Shown: positions 15,212 to 24,329, counted from the first letter of the stretch. The stretch is 64,000 nucleotides of DNA from Inquilinus sp. KBS0705 (GCA_005938025.2 VCCI02000001.1:682001-746000), one strand, 5' to 3'. Translations and numbers: made by a program. Notes: generated from the letters alone by a model not told the origin.

Positions 15212-16132
15212 ATGAAACATAAACACCGATATTTTAAAGTAGCACCCGGTGTATGGGGGATGAAGATCCTTTTTGTTAACATTTACATGGTAACATCCAA
15301 TAACCATTGGGTGCTTATTGATACCGGGTTATTTGGTAGCGAAGGGCGGATATTACGTATGGCTAAAGACTTATTTGATGGCGCTCCGCCAGCTGCAATC
15401 CTGCTAACCCACGCACATTTTGACCACAGAGGGACACTGCCTGCATTACTTAAACATTGGGATGTGAAAGTGTTTGCCCATCGCATGGAATTACCTTATT
15501 TGACGGGGAAATCGGCTTATCCACCGCCCGATCCAATTGTGGGCGGCGGATTAATGAGTTTGTTTTCATTCCTGTATCCTAAACAACCAATAGATATAAG
15601 CACGCATGTACAACCGTTGCCAGACGATGGCAGCATACCTTTTTTAGATGAATGGAAAGCTGTGCCAGTACCCGGCCATGCGCCCGGGCAGGTTGCTTTT
15701 TTCAGGGTATCTGACCGGTTGCTGATAGCAGCTGATGCCTTTGTGACCACCCGGCAGGAATCGGCCATAGCTACCTTAAATGCCTTGCCGGTTTTAAGCG
15801 GCCCGCCAAAATATTTTACTTACGATTGGGATGCGGCAAAAATATCCGTGATACGCCTGAAAGATCTGTCACCACGCAAGGCTGCTACTGGCCATGGCCC
15901 ACCTATGTATGGCGATCCTTTACAAACAGGATTAGAGCAGCTTGTTGAAAATTTTGATAAACAGGCCCGACCTAAACACGGACGATATGCGAATGAGCCC
16001 GCGCTTACCGATGACAGCGGCGTAGTAAGTATACCATCGGGCAGTATGTTGCCACTTTTTGGGCTATTGACCGGAGCTATAGCTATAGGGCTTTTGGTTA
16101 TGCTTCAAACAAATAATAAAATTTTATCATGA
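15212..16132 (+). CDS. Metallo-beta-lactamase-fold hydrolase with C-terminal membrane anchor
   Basis: Starting at MKHKHRYFKV (15212; an ATG 15 codons upstream is less likely), the protein has the metal-binding motif THAHFDH at residues 66-72, a later VPGHAPGQ histidine, an AADAF aspartate and a TGHGPP histidine, all in order for the MBL fold (glyoxalase II/lactonase-like). The last 25 residues form a hydrophobic segment, a likely membrane anchor. There is no signal peptide. Its stop overlaps the start of the cyanophycinase gene by four bases, so the two are coupled. The substrate is unknown. Confidence 0.9.
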   Translation: MKHKHRYFKVAPGVWGMKILFVNIYMVTSNNHWVLIDTGLFGSEGRILRMAKDLFDGAPPAAILLTHAHFDHRGTLPALLKHWDVKVFAHRMELPYLTGKSAYPPPDPIVGGGLMSLFSFLYPKQPIDISTHVQPLPDDGSIPFLDEWKAVPVPGHAPGQVAFFRVSDRLLIAADAFVTTRQESAIATLNALPVLSGPPKYFTYDWDAAKISVIRLKDLSPRKAATGHGPPMYGDPLQTGLEQLVENFDKQARPKHGRYANEPALTDDSGVVSIPSGSMLPLFGLLTGAIAIGLLVMLQTNNKILS

Positions 16133-16998
16133 CTACTGGGATAAACAGAAATGACAAATACATAGTGCCTAATGGTGTTTTGGTAATTGTTGGTGGACAT
16201 GAAGATAAAGGAGGTGGGCCCCAAGATAATATACAGCAAACGCACCATAATAAAGAGATATTAGATGCATTTACAAAGTTGATAAAAAATGAAGATGCAA
16301 CTATCGAAGTGATAACAACTGCCAGCGCTGAAGGAGTGGAATCTTTTAATGAGTATGACCAGGCTTTTAAGGCTTTAGGTGTAAAGCAAATTGGCCATAT
16401 CCATCATGATAGGCGTGCAGATGCCTTGGGTGATGACCTAAGCAATCGTATAATGAGGGCGGATGCGGTTTATTTTTCAGGAGGCGATCAATTAAAATTA
16501 ACATCTATTTATGGCGGTACCAAATTGCTGTTAAATTTAAAGGAGCGTTACATTTACGATGGGTTGATATTAGGTGGGACCAGCGCCGGCGCTATGGCGT
16601 TTTCTACACCGATGATATTTGCAGGTAACAAACAGGTTCAACAAATAGCCGGAGAGGTGAGATTGACCACGGGGCTGGAGTTTTTAAAAGATGTATGCAT
16701 TGATACGCATTTTGTAGATAGGGGGCGCTTTGTGCGTATGGCACAGGTTGTTGCTACAAACCCTACCTGTATTGGAATTGGAATTGAAGAAAATACAGCT
16801 ATTATTGTAAAAAATGGTGTGGATGCAGAGGTGATTGGCAGTGGCGTTGTAGTTGTGATAGAAGGGTTTAAGATAACCGATTCTAATATTGTGGATTTTG
16901 GCTTAAACAAAACTATAGCAATTAGCGATTTAAATGTTCATCTGCTATCAAATGGTGGTAAATACCAAATACCAAGGCATAATCTGCCACATATATAG
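16129..16998 (+). CDS. Cyanophycinase-like S51 peptidase
   Basis: This 289-residue protein starts with NGVLVIVGGHEDK, contains a YFSGGDQLKL segment and the nucleophile motif GGTSAGAM with Ser152, followed by DTHFVDRGR, the signature order of cyanophycinases (peptidase family S51). These serine peptidases cut multi-L-arginyl-poly-L-aspartate into beta-Asp-Arg dipeptides; bacterial homologues can have other substrates. No cyanophycin synthetase or isoaspartyl dipeptidase gene is in the window. The ATGA overlap with the MBL-fold gene indicates joint expression. No signal peptide, so it acts in the cytoplasm. Confidence 0.9.
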   Translation: MTTGINRNDKYIVPNGVLVIVGGHEDKGGGPQDNIQQTHHNKEILDAFTKLIKNEDATIEVITTASAEGVESFNEYDQAFKALGVKQIGHIHHDRRADALGDDLSNRIMRADAVYFSGGDQLKLTSIYGGTKLLLNLKERYIYDGLILGGTSAGAMAFSTPMIFAGNKQVQQIAGEVRLTTGLEFLKDVCIDTHFVDRGRFVRMAQVVATNPTCIGIGIEENTAIIVKNGVDAEVIGSGVVVVIEGFKITDSNIVDFGLNKTIAISDLNVHLLSNGGKYQIPRHNLPHI

Positions 16999-17033
16999 CA
17001 TTGGTTTTGTAAATAGATTTAGTGTGATTTGCG

Positions 17034-17687
17034 TTAGGTAAGCAGCCCGTTGCGCATGGCAAACCTAACCAACGCCAGGGAGTTTCGGCAACCGGTTTTA
17101 TCAAGCATTGCCTGGCGGTGACCTTCTACTGTCCGGCGGCTTGTAAATAATTTATCAGCCGCTTGCTCATTTGTATAGCCATCTGCAATCAATTCTAACA
17201 CCTCTAATTCGCGTTTGGAAAAATCAATATCTGTTGTTATTTCCCTGGCGGATTGACGTAACTTAGCTAATGTTCCTGAACGCTTGATCATACGGTCGGC
17301 CAGTTCCGAACATATATATGGCTTGCCTAAAGCTGCCTGTTTTAAAGCGAATATAAGCTCCTGGGTATCGGCGGTTTTAAACAGGAAGGTAATAACGCCG
17401 TTATCAAACGCTTGTTGAACTATGCTTTCTTCGTCGCGCATTGTTAATAATACCAACGGTAAATTATCAAAATTTTCCTGTACGGCCTGTGCCAGTTGCA
17501 AGCCATCCATAACCGGCATACTTACATCGGCAAGTACTACGTTCACATCAAGGCCATTTATCAGTAAATCGAGTGCTTCACGACCATTAGCTGCTTCGCC
17601 CATAACCACAAAGTCTTGCTCCAGCAACTGCCTAAGGCCGCAACGTACCACAGGATGATCATCCGCTATGAGTACTTTTATCATCAA
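17034..17687 (-). CDS. NarL/LuxR-type response regulator (orphan)
   Basis: This 217-residue protein has a receiver domain with the phosphoacceptor Asp54 (VLADVSMP), the acidic pocket IADDHP and the conserved LLTMRD switch threonine, then a C-terminal LuxR HTH (SKRELEVLELIADGYTNEQ and RTVEGHRQ). It should bind DNA on phosphorylation. No histidine kinase lies nearby. Two small genes precede it on the same strand with gaps of 5 and 30 bases, so they may form one operon. It may govern the surrounding stress-type genes. Confidence 0.93.
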   Translation of the reverse strand: MMIKVLIADDHPVVRCGLRQLLEQDFVVMGEAANGREALDLLINGLDVNVVLADVSMPVMDGLQLAQAVQENFDNLPLVLLTMRDEESIVQQAFDNGVITFLFKTADTQELIFALKQAALGKPYICSELADRMIKRSGTLAKLRQSAREITTDIDFSKRELEVLELIADGYTNEQAADKLFTSRRTVEGHRQAMLDKTGCRNSLALVRFAMRNGLLT

Positions 17688-17692
17688 TGCGT

Positions 17693-17947
17693 TTATTTAT
17701 TTGTTTTCCCTTTATTATCCCAATGATCCTTAATAATTTCCCCATTAACGCCTATAACTAAGCGCCGGGCAAAGCGTTCACCTTTAATTTTCCCGTTTTC
17801 ATCTGCTTGCCCAACGAACAAGAGTATTGGCCTTCCGGCATCATCAGTTTTAAATGCAATATCATACCGCCCCATTTTGCGCTCAATCATGCTATCGGGT
17901 TCATACTTCAAGCTCAAGATCTTTTGAATGTCTTTCCCCAGCTTCAT
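17693..17947 (-). CDS. Small hypothetical protein upstream of the response regulator
   Basis: This 84-residue, basic protein without membrane segments reads as three or four beta strands: SMIERKMGRYDIAFKTDDAG, then PILLFVGQADENG, then RFARRLVIGVNGEII. No family is recognised. It ends 5 bases before the response regulator start, so it is probably cotranscribed and perhaps part of the same response. Confidence 0.65.
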   Translation of the reverse strand: MKLGKDIQKILSLKYEPDSMIERKMGRYDIAFKTDDAGRPILLFVGQADENGKIKGERFARRLVIGVNGEIIKDHWDNKGKTNK

Positions 17948-17977
17948 GATTTAACCTTTTACTTGGATCGCTCATTA

Positions 17978-18259
17978 TTAAAAATCCGCGTTTTGTCCTT
18001 CGTCCGTTTCCGGCGTTTGATTAGTAGGCTCAGGGTTTGAATTTGAGTAAATGCCTTCAGCATCCGGTTCATTTAAGTCATCACCTGCCTGTATCTCATG
18101 CAGGTCATCCTGATTCGTTATTTCGTCGGGGTTATCCTCTGTGTTATTATCGTTTCCTTGCTTCAACTCATCTAAAGACAAATTGGTAGTTCCTCCCAAT
18201 TGATCTTGTTGTTCATTTATATCACCTTGCATATTTAGTGGGTTGTTTTCGTTGATCAT
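17978..18259 (-). CDS. Acidic, low-complexity hypothetical protein
   Basis: This 93-residue protein is rich in Asn, Asp, Glu and Gln with scattered Pro and Thr, has no hydrophobic core, and should be intrinsically disordered. Composition of this kind is seen in some desiccation- or stress-induced small proteins, but no homologue is recognised. It is first in the apparent operon leading to the response regulator. Confidence 0.55.
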   Translation of the reverse strand: MINENNPLNMQGDINEQQDQLGGTTNLSLDELKQGNDNNTEDNPDEITNQDDLHEIQAGDDLNEPDAEGIYSNSNPEPTNQTPETDEGQNADF

Positions 18260-18457
18260 AATATTTAACTATTACAGAAGAACAGTTTAAGTTTTTTGTT
18301 GTTTTAATTAATATATTTAATTATGATGTTAATATGTTACGATAATAGATTTGCCGAAACGTAGTTGTTAGATATTAAAGAGGGTGTTGTAATTGGTTTA
18401 AAGCCATTTTCACACTAAATGAAATAAAAATTGAATGAGTAATTAAAATGTTAAGTT

Positions 18458-18799
18458 ATGTCACCTATTTATTATAACATGAAGCCCACGCTTTCATTGA
18501 TGATCATTCCCGATACGCTGGCTCATGTGGATGGCCATCCGATAGTAACCCGTACCTACAGCATATTTAGGGATACTGAAACCGGTAACCCCTTATTGGC
18601 ACGTAGTAAAGAAAGTAGCTTGCACCTTGAAGTTATCAAAGACCCAAACTATTTTGGATATATTACCTTTGAATTACCCGATAGATTATTTAGTTATACA
18701 CCGAACGAAAAAAATCAATTAAGTGGTGACGAAGTAGAGCAGGTAATAGAATTTTTAAGCCATTTACGGGAAAATCCGACATTATGGACAGTTAGTTAA
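18458..18799 (+). CDS. Hypothetical protein, 113 aa
   Basis: This small cytosolic protein has no recognised domain. Visible features are TRTYSIFRDTETG and DPNYFGYITFELPD, suggesting a beta-rich fold, and a C-terminal helix (DEVEQVIEFLSHLRE). An alternative start at MKPTLSLM is eight codons in. It is followed at once by a strong hairpin terminator. Confidence 0.6.
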   Translation: MSPIYYNMKPTLSLMIIPDTLAHVDGHPIVTRTYSIFRDTETGNPLLARSKESSLHLEVIKDPNYFGYITFELPDRLFSYTPNEKNQLSGDEVEQVIEFLSHLRENPTLWTVS

Positions 18800-18820
18800 A
18801 TAACTTTTATTAGTGTATTA

Positions 18821-18851
18821 ATTTACGGTGGGGCCAAACCCCACCGTAAAT
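18821..18851. terminator. 13-bp hairpin between convergent genes
   Basis: ATTTACGGTGGGG (18821-18833) pairs perfectly with 18839-18851 across a CCAAA loop. It sits between the stops of the 113-residue protein (plus strand) and the DUF4142 gene (minus strand). There is no long T run on either side, so it may be a bidirectional terminator or mRNA 3' protector. Confidence 0.7.
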
Positions 18852-18853
18852 AG

Positions 18854-19369
18854 TTATTTAGCCTTATCCTTTACCTGTTCATCAATTTTTTCGATCTCCT
18901 GCAAATGATGTTTTAATGCCGGAAGCGTTTGCTGTGCAAAAGCTTTAACGGCTAGGTCTTTTCCCGTTACCGCGTAATTCTCAAAGGTTTGTACAGTGTT
19001 TCTATGGCTAACTACCATTGCATGTACATATAGCCGGTCAAACTCATCCTTAGCATTTTTTAACATAGGGTCGGGCTGAATTCCGCCTGTAGCTGCAGCC
19101 GGTAGGTCGTACCCCCTGGATTTTGCCAATTGCAATAATTTACCTTCGGACTGTTGATGATCGCTGACCATCATTTTACCGAAGGCCTTAACATCGGCAC
19201 GCATTGCTTTTTGCGCCGCAAGCTGGCCTGCATTTGTCTCTTGTAAATTACCTATGCTGACAACTATCAAAAAGTGTTTAGCCGTAGTATCAGGGTCGGG
19301 TTGCGGAATTTGCGCTTTTACGGCAATGCCGCTTAACGCCAATAAAATAATAATGATTGCTTTTTTCAT
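18854..19369 (-). CDS. DUF4142 periplasmic protein (ferritin-like helix bundle)
   Basis: Starting at MKKAIIIILLALSG (19369; an upstream ATG would remove the signal peptide from the N-terminus), this 171-residue protein has a signal peptide ending near VKAQ and then the DUF4142 helices: NLQETNAGQLAAQKA, VKAFGKMMVSDHQQSEGKL, and YVHAMVVSHRNTVQTFENYA with a final LPALKHHLQEIEK. The paired DH and H motifs match the ferritin-like fold of the family. Function is unknown; the genes are often found among stress genes in Bacteroidota. It lies 10 bases after the Tat-exported SDR gene and is likely cotranscribed. Confidence 0.88.
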   Translation of the reverse strand: MKKAIIIILLALSGIAVKAQIPQPDPDTTAKHFLIVVSIGNLQETNAGQLAAQKAMRADVKAFGKMMVSDHQQSEGKLLQLAKSRGYDLPAAATGGIQPDPMLKNAKDEFDRLYVHAMVVSHRNTVQTFENYAVTGKDLAVKAFAQQTLPALKHHLQEIEKIDEQVKDKAK

Positions 19370-19379
19370 TGAATGTATA

Positions 19380-20387
19380 TTAAGGTTGACCCACACCACC
19401 GGAAGAACCATAAACCTGGCCAGTAGCAAAACTTGCATCTGCTGCGGCTAATTGCACATATATCGATGCTAATTCGGCTGGTTGGCCGGGCCTGCCAAAC
19501 ATTGTCCAGCTGCCAAACATCTGCTGCTTATCAGGTTGCGCACCGCCGCTTACTTGTAAAGCTGTCCAGATAGGGCCGGGGGCAACGCCATTAACCCGAA
19601 TGCCTTTAGGGCCTAATTGTTTAGCAAGCGATTTTACATAATTCATGGTGGCGGCTTTGGTTTGCGCATAGGCATACAAATCCGGTGAAGGGTCGTAGGC
19701 TTGTTCGGATGTGGTGCCTATAATGGCTGATCCTGGCGGGAGATGTGGCAACGCTTCTTTAATGATCCAAAACGGAGCGTAAATATTTGTCTTCATTGTG
19801 GAATCAAACTCTTCGTTTGTTACATCCAGTATCGAGTTTATTGACTGTTGGCGTGCTGCATTACTTACAATAATATCCAGCCCGCCCAAACCACTAATTG
19901 CTTTTTGAACCAACTGTTTACAAAAATCTTCGCTACGCAAATCACCAGGTATGGCAATAGCTTTTCTTCCCTCTTTTTGAATCAGTGCGATCACTTCACG
20001 TGCGTCGGCTTCTTCGGTAGGGTAATAGTTAATAGCAACATCCGCCCCTTCGCGTGCGTAGGCTATAGCAGCAGCCCTGCCCATGCCCGAGTCGCCACCG
20101 GTGATCAATGCTTTACGACCCGCTAACCTGCCCGAACCTTTATAACTGCTTTCACCGCAGTCGGGCACAGGGTCCATTTTGCTTTGTAAACCCGGCCATG
20201 GTTGTGGCTGGCTCTTAAAGGGCGGTTTAGGGTATTTAGCTTTTGGGTCCTCAATTTTTGCAGCCTCGTTACTTGCATTAGCGGTTAGCGGCGGTGCCGC
20301 AAAAGCCGGCGATACAGCCGCCGCAGCCAGGGTGGCACCCAAGCCAGCTACTACCTGGCGGCGGCTAATTTTGTTTTCTTCGTTCAT
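19380..20387 (-). CDS. Tat-exported SDR oxidoreductase (general-stress/YhdG type)
   Basis: This 335-residue protein begins with a twin-arginine signal (SRRQVVAGLGATLAAAA), so the enzyme should be folded in the cytoplasm and exported. Residues 45-80 carry the KPPFKSQPQPWPG and lead typical of the B. subtilis GSP39/YdaD group of 'glucose/ribitol dehydrogenase-like' SDRs. The cofactor loop is TGGDSGMG, with SNAA for NNAG, a catalytic serine and Y-A-Q-T-K. Its substrate is not known. With the DUF4142 gene it forms a pair in the stress-type island. It is divergent from the FAD/Rieske gene. Confidence 0.9.
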   Translation of the reverse strand: MNEENKISRRQVVAGLGATLAAAAVSPAFAAPPLTANASNEAAKIEDPKAKYPKPPFKSQPQPWPGLQSKMDPVPDCGESSYKGSGRLAGRKALITGGDSGMGRAAAIAYAREGADVAINYYPTEEADAREVIALIQKEGRKAIAIPGDLRSEDFCKQLVQKAISGLGGLDIIVSNAARQQSINSILDVTNEEFDSTMKTNIYAPFWIIKEALPHLPPGSAIIGTTSEQAYDPSPDLYAYAQTKAATMNYVKSLAKQLGPKGIRVNGVAPGPIWTALQVSGGAQPDKQQMFGSWTMFGRPGQPAELASIYVQLAAADASFATGQVYGSSGGVGQP

Positions 20388-20490
20388 AGGTATTTTTTAT
20401 TATTATATTACTATAATTAACTTTAGAGAAATTTATTTGTTTATAAATATGTAAAATAGTATAAAACAGAGTTGTATTAAACTTTGTAGT

Positions 20491-22047
20491 ATGGATATGG
20501 CAAATAAAACTGAAGCGATAATTGCCCGGGACGGTGCTCATGTAAGCCCCTGGCAAAATGATATAATTGATAGTACTTCAATAACACCTCCATCAAATAA
20601 TGTGGTTTACGATGCCCTTATTGTCGGCGGTGGAATAACCGGCATCACAGCCGCGCTGTTATTACAAAAAGGTGGAAAGCAAACCATAGTAGCCGATGCG
20701 CATACTATTGGTTTTGGCACTACCGGCGGCACAAGCGCCCACATTAATACTTTTGCAGATACTACATACCTTGAAGCCGAAAGCGCGTTTGGCGAAAAGG
20801 GTGCACAGCTTTTTGCAGATGCCATTAATGATGGGTTTAAGCTGATAAAAACTAACGTAGATACTTATAAAATTGATTGCGATTTTGAGGGCAAGCCCGG
20901 CTATGTATATGCAGAAAATGAAGACGAGGTAAAAGAGTTGGACAAGATTTACAATGGTGCAATCAAAGTTGGCGTTAGTGTAGAGTATACAGAAAAAGTG
21001 CCTACCCCTGTTAAATATTTAAAAGCCCTGGTTTTTGATGGTCAGGCACAATTTCATCCTTTAAAGTATTTGCAAGGCTTAAAAAAAGCATACCTGGAAG
21101 CTGGTGGGCTTATACTTGAAAACACATTGGTAGAAAGTGCCCAAAAGAAAAACGACATACATATTATTGAAACCGATACTGTAAGCATTAGTGCTAAAAC
21201 AGTAATATATGCTACCCATTTACCGCCAAATATTAACCTGTTTAATTTTGAGTGTGCGCCTTATCGTAGCTATGTTATAGCCGTTAAATTAAATAACGAC
21301 AACTACCCGCAGGCTTTGATCTATGATGTACAGGAGCCGTATCATTATGTAAGATCGCATACTATTAATGGCGAGCAATTGCTATTAGTTGGCGGTAACG
21401 ACCATAAGACTGGCCATGACAGCCCTGAAAATGCCTTTGCCGAATTGGAAAAATATATAAGGGAGTATTATGATGTGTCATCAGTTGTGTATAAATGGTC
21501 GTCACAGTATTATGTGCCGGTAGATGGTCTGCCTTATATTGGGGTGATGCCTTTAGCTGGTGACGGTGTTTATTGTGCTACAGGCTATAACGGCAACGGT
21601 ATGATGCTGGGTACTATAGCTGGTAAAATATTAAGCGACCTTGTGCGTAAAAGGCCAAATCCATATACCGATATTTTTGATCCGGGCCGTGTTAAACCTA
21701 TAGATGGTTTCACTGAATTTGTTAAAGAAAATGCCGACGTTGCATACCGTTATGTAGCCGACCGTATCCATATACACGAATCCGATTCGTTAAAAAGCCT
21801 GCAGCCCGGCACCGGGAATGTTGTTGAGGTGGATGGCAAAAAAGTAGCGGCCTACAGGAACGAGCAAGGCGAGGTTTTTGCGCTCAGTCCGGTTTGTACC
21901 CATGCCGGTTGCATAGTGAAGTGGAACGGAGAAGAAAAAAGTTGGGATTGCCCATGCCATGGCGCACGTTACGATATTCATGGTAATGTGCTCACCGGGC
22001 CTACGGTTCGCAGCCTTAGCAGTATTAATTTTGAACAGAGCAAGTAA
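20491..22047 (+). CDS. FAD-dependent oxidoreductase with C-terminal Rieske [2Fe-2S] domain
   Basis: This 518-residue protein has a DAO-type N-terminal domain with the FAD motif VGGGITGITAALLLQKGG near residue 45, and a C-terminal Rieske domain (about 425-515) with both ligand pairs: C-T-H-A-G-C and C-P-C-H-G. This fusion matches the B. subtilis YhfW type. It would oxidise an amine or other small substrate and pass electrons via the iron-sulfur centre. It is followed 30 bases later by a DUF72 gene on the same strand. Confidence 0.92.
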   Translation: MDMANKTEAIIARDGAHVSPWQNDIIDSTSITPPSNNVVYDALIVGGGITGITAALLLQKGGKQTIVADAHTIGFGTTGGTSAHINTFADTTYLEAESAFGEKGAQLFADAINDGFKLIKTNVDTYKIDCDFEGKPGYVYAENEDEVKELDKIYNGAIKVGVSVEYTEKVPTPVKYLKALVFDGQAQFHPLKYLQGLKKAYLEAGGLILENTLVESAQKKNDIHIIETDTVSISAKTVIYATHLPPNINLFNFECAPYRSYVIAVKLNNDNYPQALIYDVQEPYHYVRSHTINGEQLLLVGGNDHKTGHDSPENAFAELEKYIREYYDVSSVVYKWSSQYYVPVDGLPYIGVMPLAGDGVYCATGYNGNGMMLGTIAGKILSDLVRKRPNPYTDIFDPGRVKPIDGFTEFVKENADVAYRYVADRIHIHESDSLKSLQPGTGNVVEVDGKKVAAYRNEQGEVFALSPVCTHAGCIVKWNGEEKSWDCPCHGARYDIHGNVLTGPTVRSLSSINFEQSK

Positions 22048-22077
22048 TAGACAGCTTTATGTAGTTGATTAGGGTTT

Positions 22078-22803
22078 ATGGAATGGCATATTGGTTGTTC
22101 GGGTTTTTATTATAAACACTGGCGAAATGGGTTTTACCCCGATAAGCTGGCGCAAAATAAGTGGTTTGAGTACTATTGCCAATTTTTTAACACGGTAGAA
22201 TTAAATAATACCTTTTATCGTTTCCCTGAGTTAACAACATTGCAAGGTTGGTATAATAGGTCACCCGAGAACTTTTTATTTTCTGTTAAGGCGCCAAGGG
22301 GTATAACGCATTTTAAGCAATTTCATAATAGTTACGAGTTGATCAACAGCTTTTATACTGTTGTAAGTGAGGGGCTGCAGCAAAAATTGGGTCCGGTATT
22401 ATTTCAATTGCCTCCACGATTTAGTTATAGTGAGGAACGGTTACAACGTATCATCGATAACCTGAATCCTGCTTTTAATAACGTACTGGAATTTAGGCAC
22501 GAAACCTGGTGGCGGGAAGATGTTTACCAGGCGCTTGCAGATAAGCAGATAGTTTTTTGTGGAATGAGCCACCCGCAATTACCCGATACCTTAATTATGA
22601 ATACCCAACAAGTATATTACAGGTTTCATGGTGTGCCTGACCTGTATAAATCAGGGTACAGCACGCTGTTTATGGAAAATATCGTGGAAACAATTCAGTC
22701 GGCAAATAATGTTAGTCAGGGGTGGTTTTACTTTAACAATGATGTTGCCTTAGCTGCAATTACCAACGCTCGCGAAATGGAACAACTTACCATTAATGCT
22801 TAA
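22078..22803 (+). CDS. DUF72 (YecE-like) protein
   Basis: This 241-residue protein begins WHIGCSGFYYKHWR, then F-Y-P-D-K-L, a VELNNTFYRFP segment, FSVKAPRGITH and a later VLFQLPPRF, which is the standard order of DUF72 TIM-barrel proteins. Biochemical function is not established. The last part carries YYRFHG, also typical. It probably forms an operon with the FAD/Rieske gene 30 bases upstream. Confidence 0.93.
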   Translation: MEWHIGCSGFYYKHWRNGFYPDKLAQNKWFEYYCQFFNTVELNNTFYRFPELTTLQGWYNRSPENFLFSVKAPRGITHFKQFHNSYELINSFYTVVSEGLQQKLGPVLFQLPPRFSYSEERLQRIIDNLNPAFNNVLEFRHETWWREDVYQALADKQIVFCGMSHPQLPDTLIMNTQQVYYRFHGVPDLYKSGYSTLFMENIVETIQSANNVSQGWFYFNNDVALAAITNAREMEQLTINA

Positions 22804-22909
22804 GATTATCTATACCTCTTGATTTATAGGTAAAATTATTAATTATAAAACATTTTCTTAACACTGCAAGTTGTTATAGCCGGATCAGGCAACAAAAATG
22901 ATAGATAAA

Positions 22910-23002
22910 TTATCTCATTCTGATCTGCTTACACGCTGTTTCCAGGTGTTCACCAAACTGTTTGGCCAACTTCAAATCGTTAATAGAGAGGCCAACAGGA
23001 AT
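22910..23002 (-). other. Possible coding remnant
   Basis: In one minus-strand frame, about 30 codons read I-P-V-G-L-S-I-N-D-L-K-L-A-K-Q-F-G-E-H-L-E-T-A and end in a proper stop at 22910-22912, bounded upstream by a stop and without any ATG. The amphipathic pattern looks protein-like rather than random. It may be the tail of a lost gene in the 232-base gap between DUF72 and mscS. No family is recognised. Confidence 0.25.
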
Positions 23003-23035
23003 TCATCCTTTTAGCAGCAATATATTATTGATACG

Positions 23036-23827
23036 ATGAATTTTGATAAATTTTACGATAAGGCATACGACTGGTTAATACGTTATGGGCCCCGCTTTGT
23101 GATTGGAATGTTAGTATTGTTTATTGGCTTATGGCTTATAAAGATGGTACTAAACAGATCGCACCAGGGTATGCACCGCAAGGAAATGGACCCTACATTA
23201 AAGCCGTTCCTGCTTAGCTTAATTGGTGTAGCCCTAAGAGTATTATTAGTGCTGGGCGTAATGCAAATAATGGGCATCCAGATGACATTGTTTACCGCCC
23301 TTGTTGGAGCATTTGGTGTAGCCGCCGGCCTGGCATTATCAGGTACGTTGCAAAACTTTGCCAGTGGTATATTAATTATGTTGCTAAAGCCTTTCGTAGT
23401 AGGCGATAACATTCTGGCTCAGGGCATGGAAGGCACAGTAGCCTCTATACAAATTTTTTATACAACGGTAACAACATTTGATAACCGCACCGTAATACTA
23501 CCTAACAGCATGTTATCTAACAGTATGATCATAAACGTTAGCCGCGAGGGTAGCCGCAGATTGGATATTCAGTATAAATTCAAGAACGAAGTGGATATCC
23601 AACAAGCAAAGGCGGTTATTTCGCAAACCTTAGATAAAGAGGAGCAGTGCTTAAAAACGCCTAAAAGGCGTATAGGTGTTTCGTTGTTAGAAGCTGATAG
23701 TTATACTTTGATAATTAACGTGTGGATAAATGCACACGGCTTTGAAGATACCAGGTTAAAACTTCAGGAAGCACTTCTACAAAGTCTTAAGGACGGGGGC
23801 ATAAAAATAGGTGGCATGCCGTCATAA
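23036..23827 (+). CDS. Small-conductance mechanosensitive channel, MscS family
   Basis: This 263-residue protein has the MscS layout: two or three N-terminal membrane helices, the pore helix with GAFGVAAGLALSGTLQNFASG, then the cytoplasmic beta domain with VGDNI and the FDNRTVILPNSMLSN segment. It opens on membrane tension to release osmolytes. Length is close to E. coli MscS (286). Its end is 10 bases before the pyrophosphatase start, so an operon is likely. Confidence 0.95.
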   Translation: MNFDKFYDKAYDWLIRYGPRFVIGMLVLFIGLWLIKMVLNRSHQGMHRKEMDPTLKPFLLSLIGVALRVLLVLGVMQIMGIQMTLFTALVGAFGVAAGLALSGTLQNFASGILIMLLKPFVVGDNILAQGMEGTVASIQIFYTTVTTFDNRTVILPNSMLSNSMIINVSREGSRRLDIQYKFKNEVDIQQAKAVISQTLDKEEQCLKTPKRRIGVSLLEADSYTLIINVWINAHGFEDTRLKLQEALLQSLKDGGIKIGGMPS

Positions 23828-23837
23828 AACCTATAAA

Positions 23838-24329
23838 ATGGAACTAAGTATGAATACATCAACAACAGTAACAGCGATGATCGAATCTCCAAAGGGATCA
23901 AACCAAAAATTCGATTACGACCCTACTGAAAAACGGTTTAAATTAAATAAGATATTACCTGCGGGAATGGCTTTTCCGTTTGATTTTGGCATGATTCCTG
24001 GAACCAAGGGCGAAGACGGCGACCCGTTGGATATTATCGTAATCTCCGAGGCTTCTGCGTTCCCGGGCTGCCTGGTAGATTGCAGGGTAATTGGAGCTTT
24101 AAAGGCAGAGCAGACCGAGCGTGACGGCGACACAGTTAGAAACGACCGTTTTATCGGTGTGCCGGAGGTATCGCAATTGTTTTCAAATATTAAGACTATC
24201 GAAGAATTGCCACGGGCGATAATTGATCAGCTTGAGGCTTTCTTTAAAAATTATAATGAACAGGCAGGGAAGCAGTTTAAAGTAACGGAGCGGTTAACTG
24301 CGCAGCAAGCTGCCCAATTAATACACTAA
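23838..24329 (+). CDS. Family I inorganic pyrophosphatase-like protein
   Basis: Starting at MELSMNTST (23838), this protein has an E-S-P-K-G-S-N-Q-K-F entry motif, the AFPFDFGMIPGT segment and the metal-binding signature EDGDPLDIIVI, as in soluble family I pyrophosphatases. The third acidic loop is diverged (RDGDTVRNDRF instead of the usual E-D-x-K), so activity or specificity may differ from the housekeeping enzyme. It hydrolyses pyrophosphate to phosphate if active. It sits between mscS and a small membrane peptide gene. Confidence 0.85.
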   Translation: MELSMNTSTTVTAMIESPKGSNQKFDYDPTEKRFKLNKILPAGMAFPFDFGMIPGTKGEDGDPLDIIVISEASAFPGCLVDCRVIGALKAEQTERDGDTVRNDRFIGVPEVSQLFSNIKTIEELPRAIIDQLEAFFKNYNEQAGKQFKVTERLTAQQAAQLIH

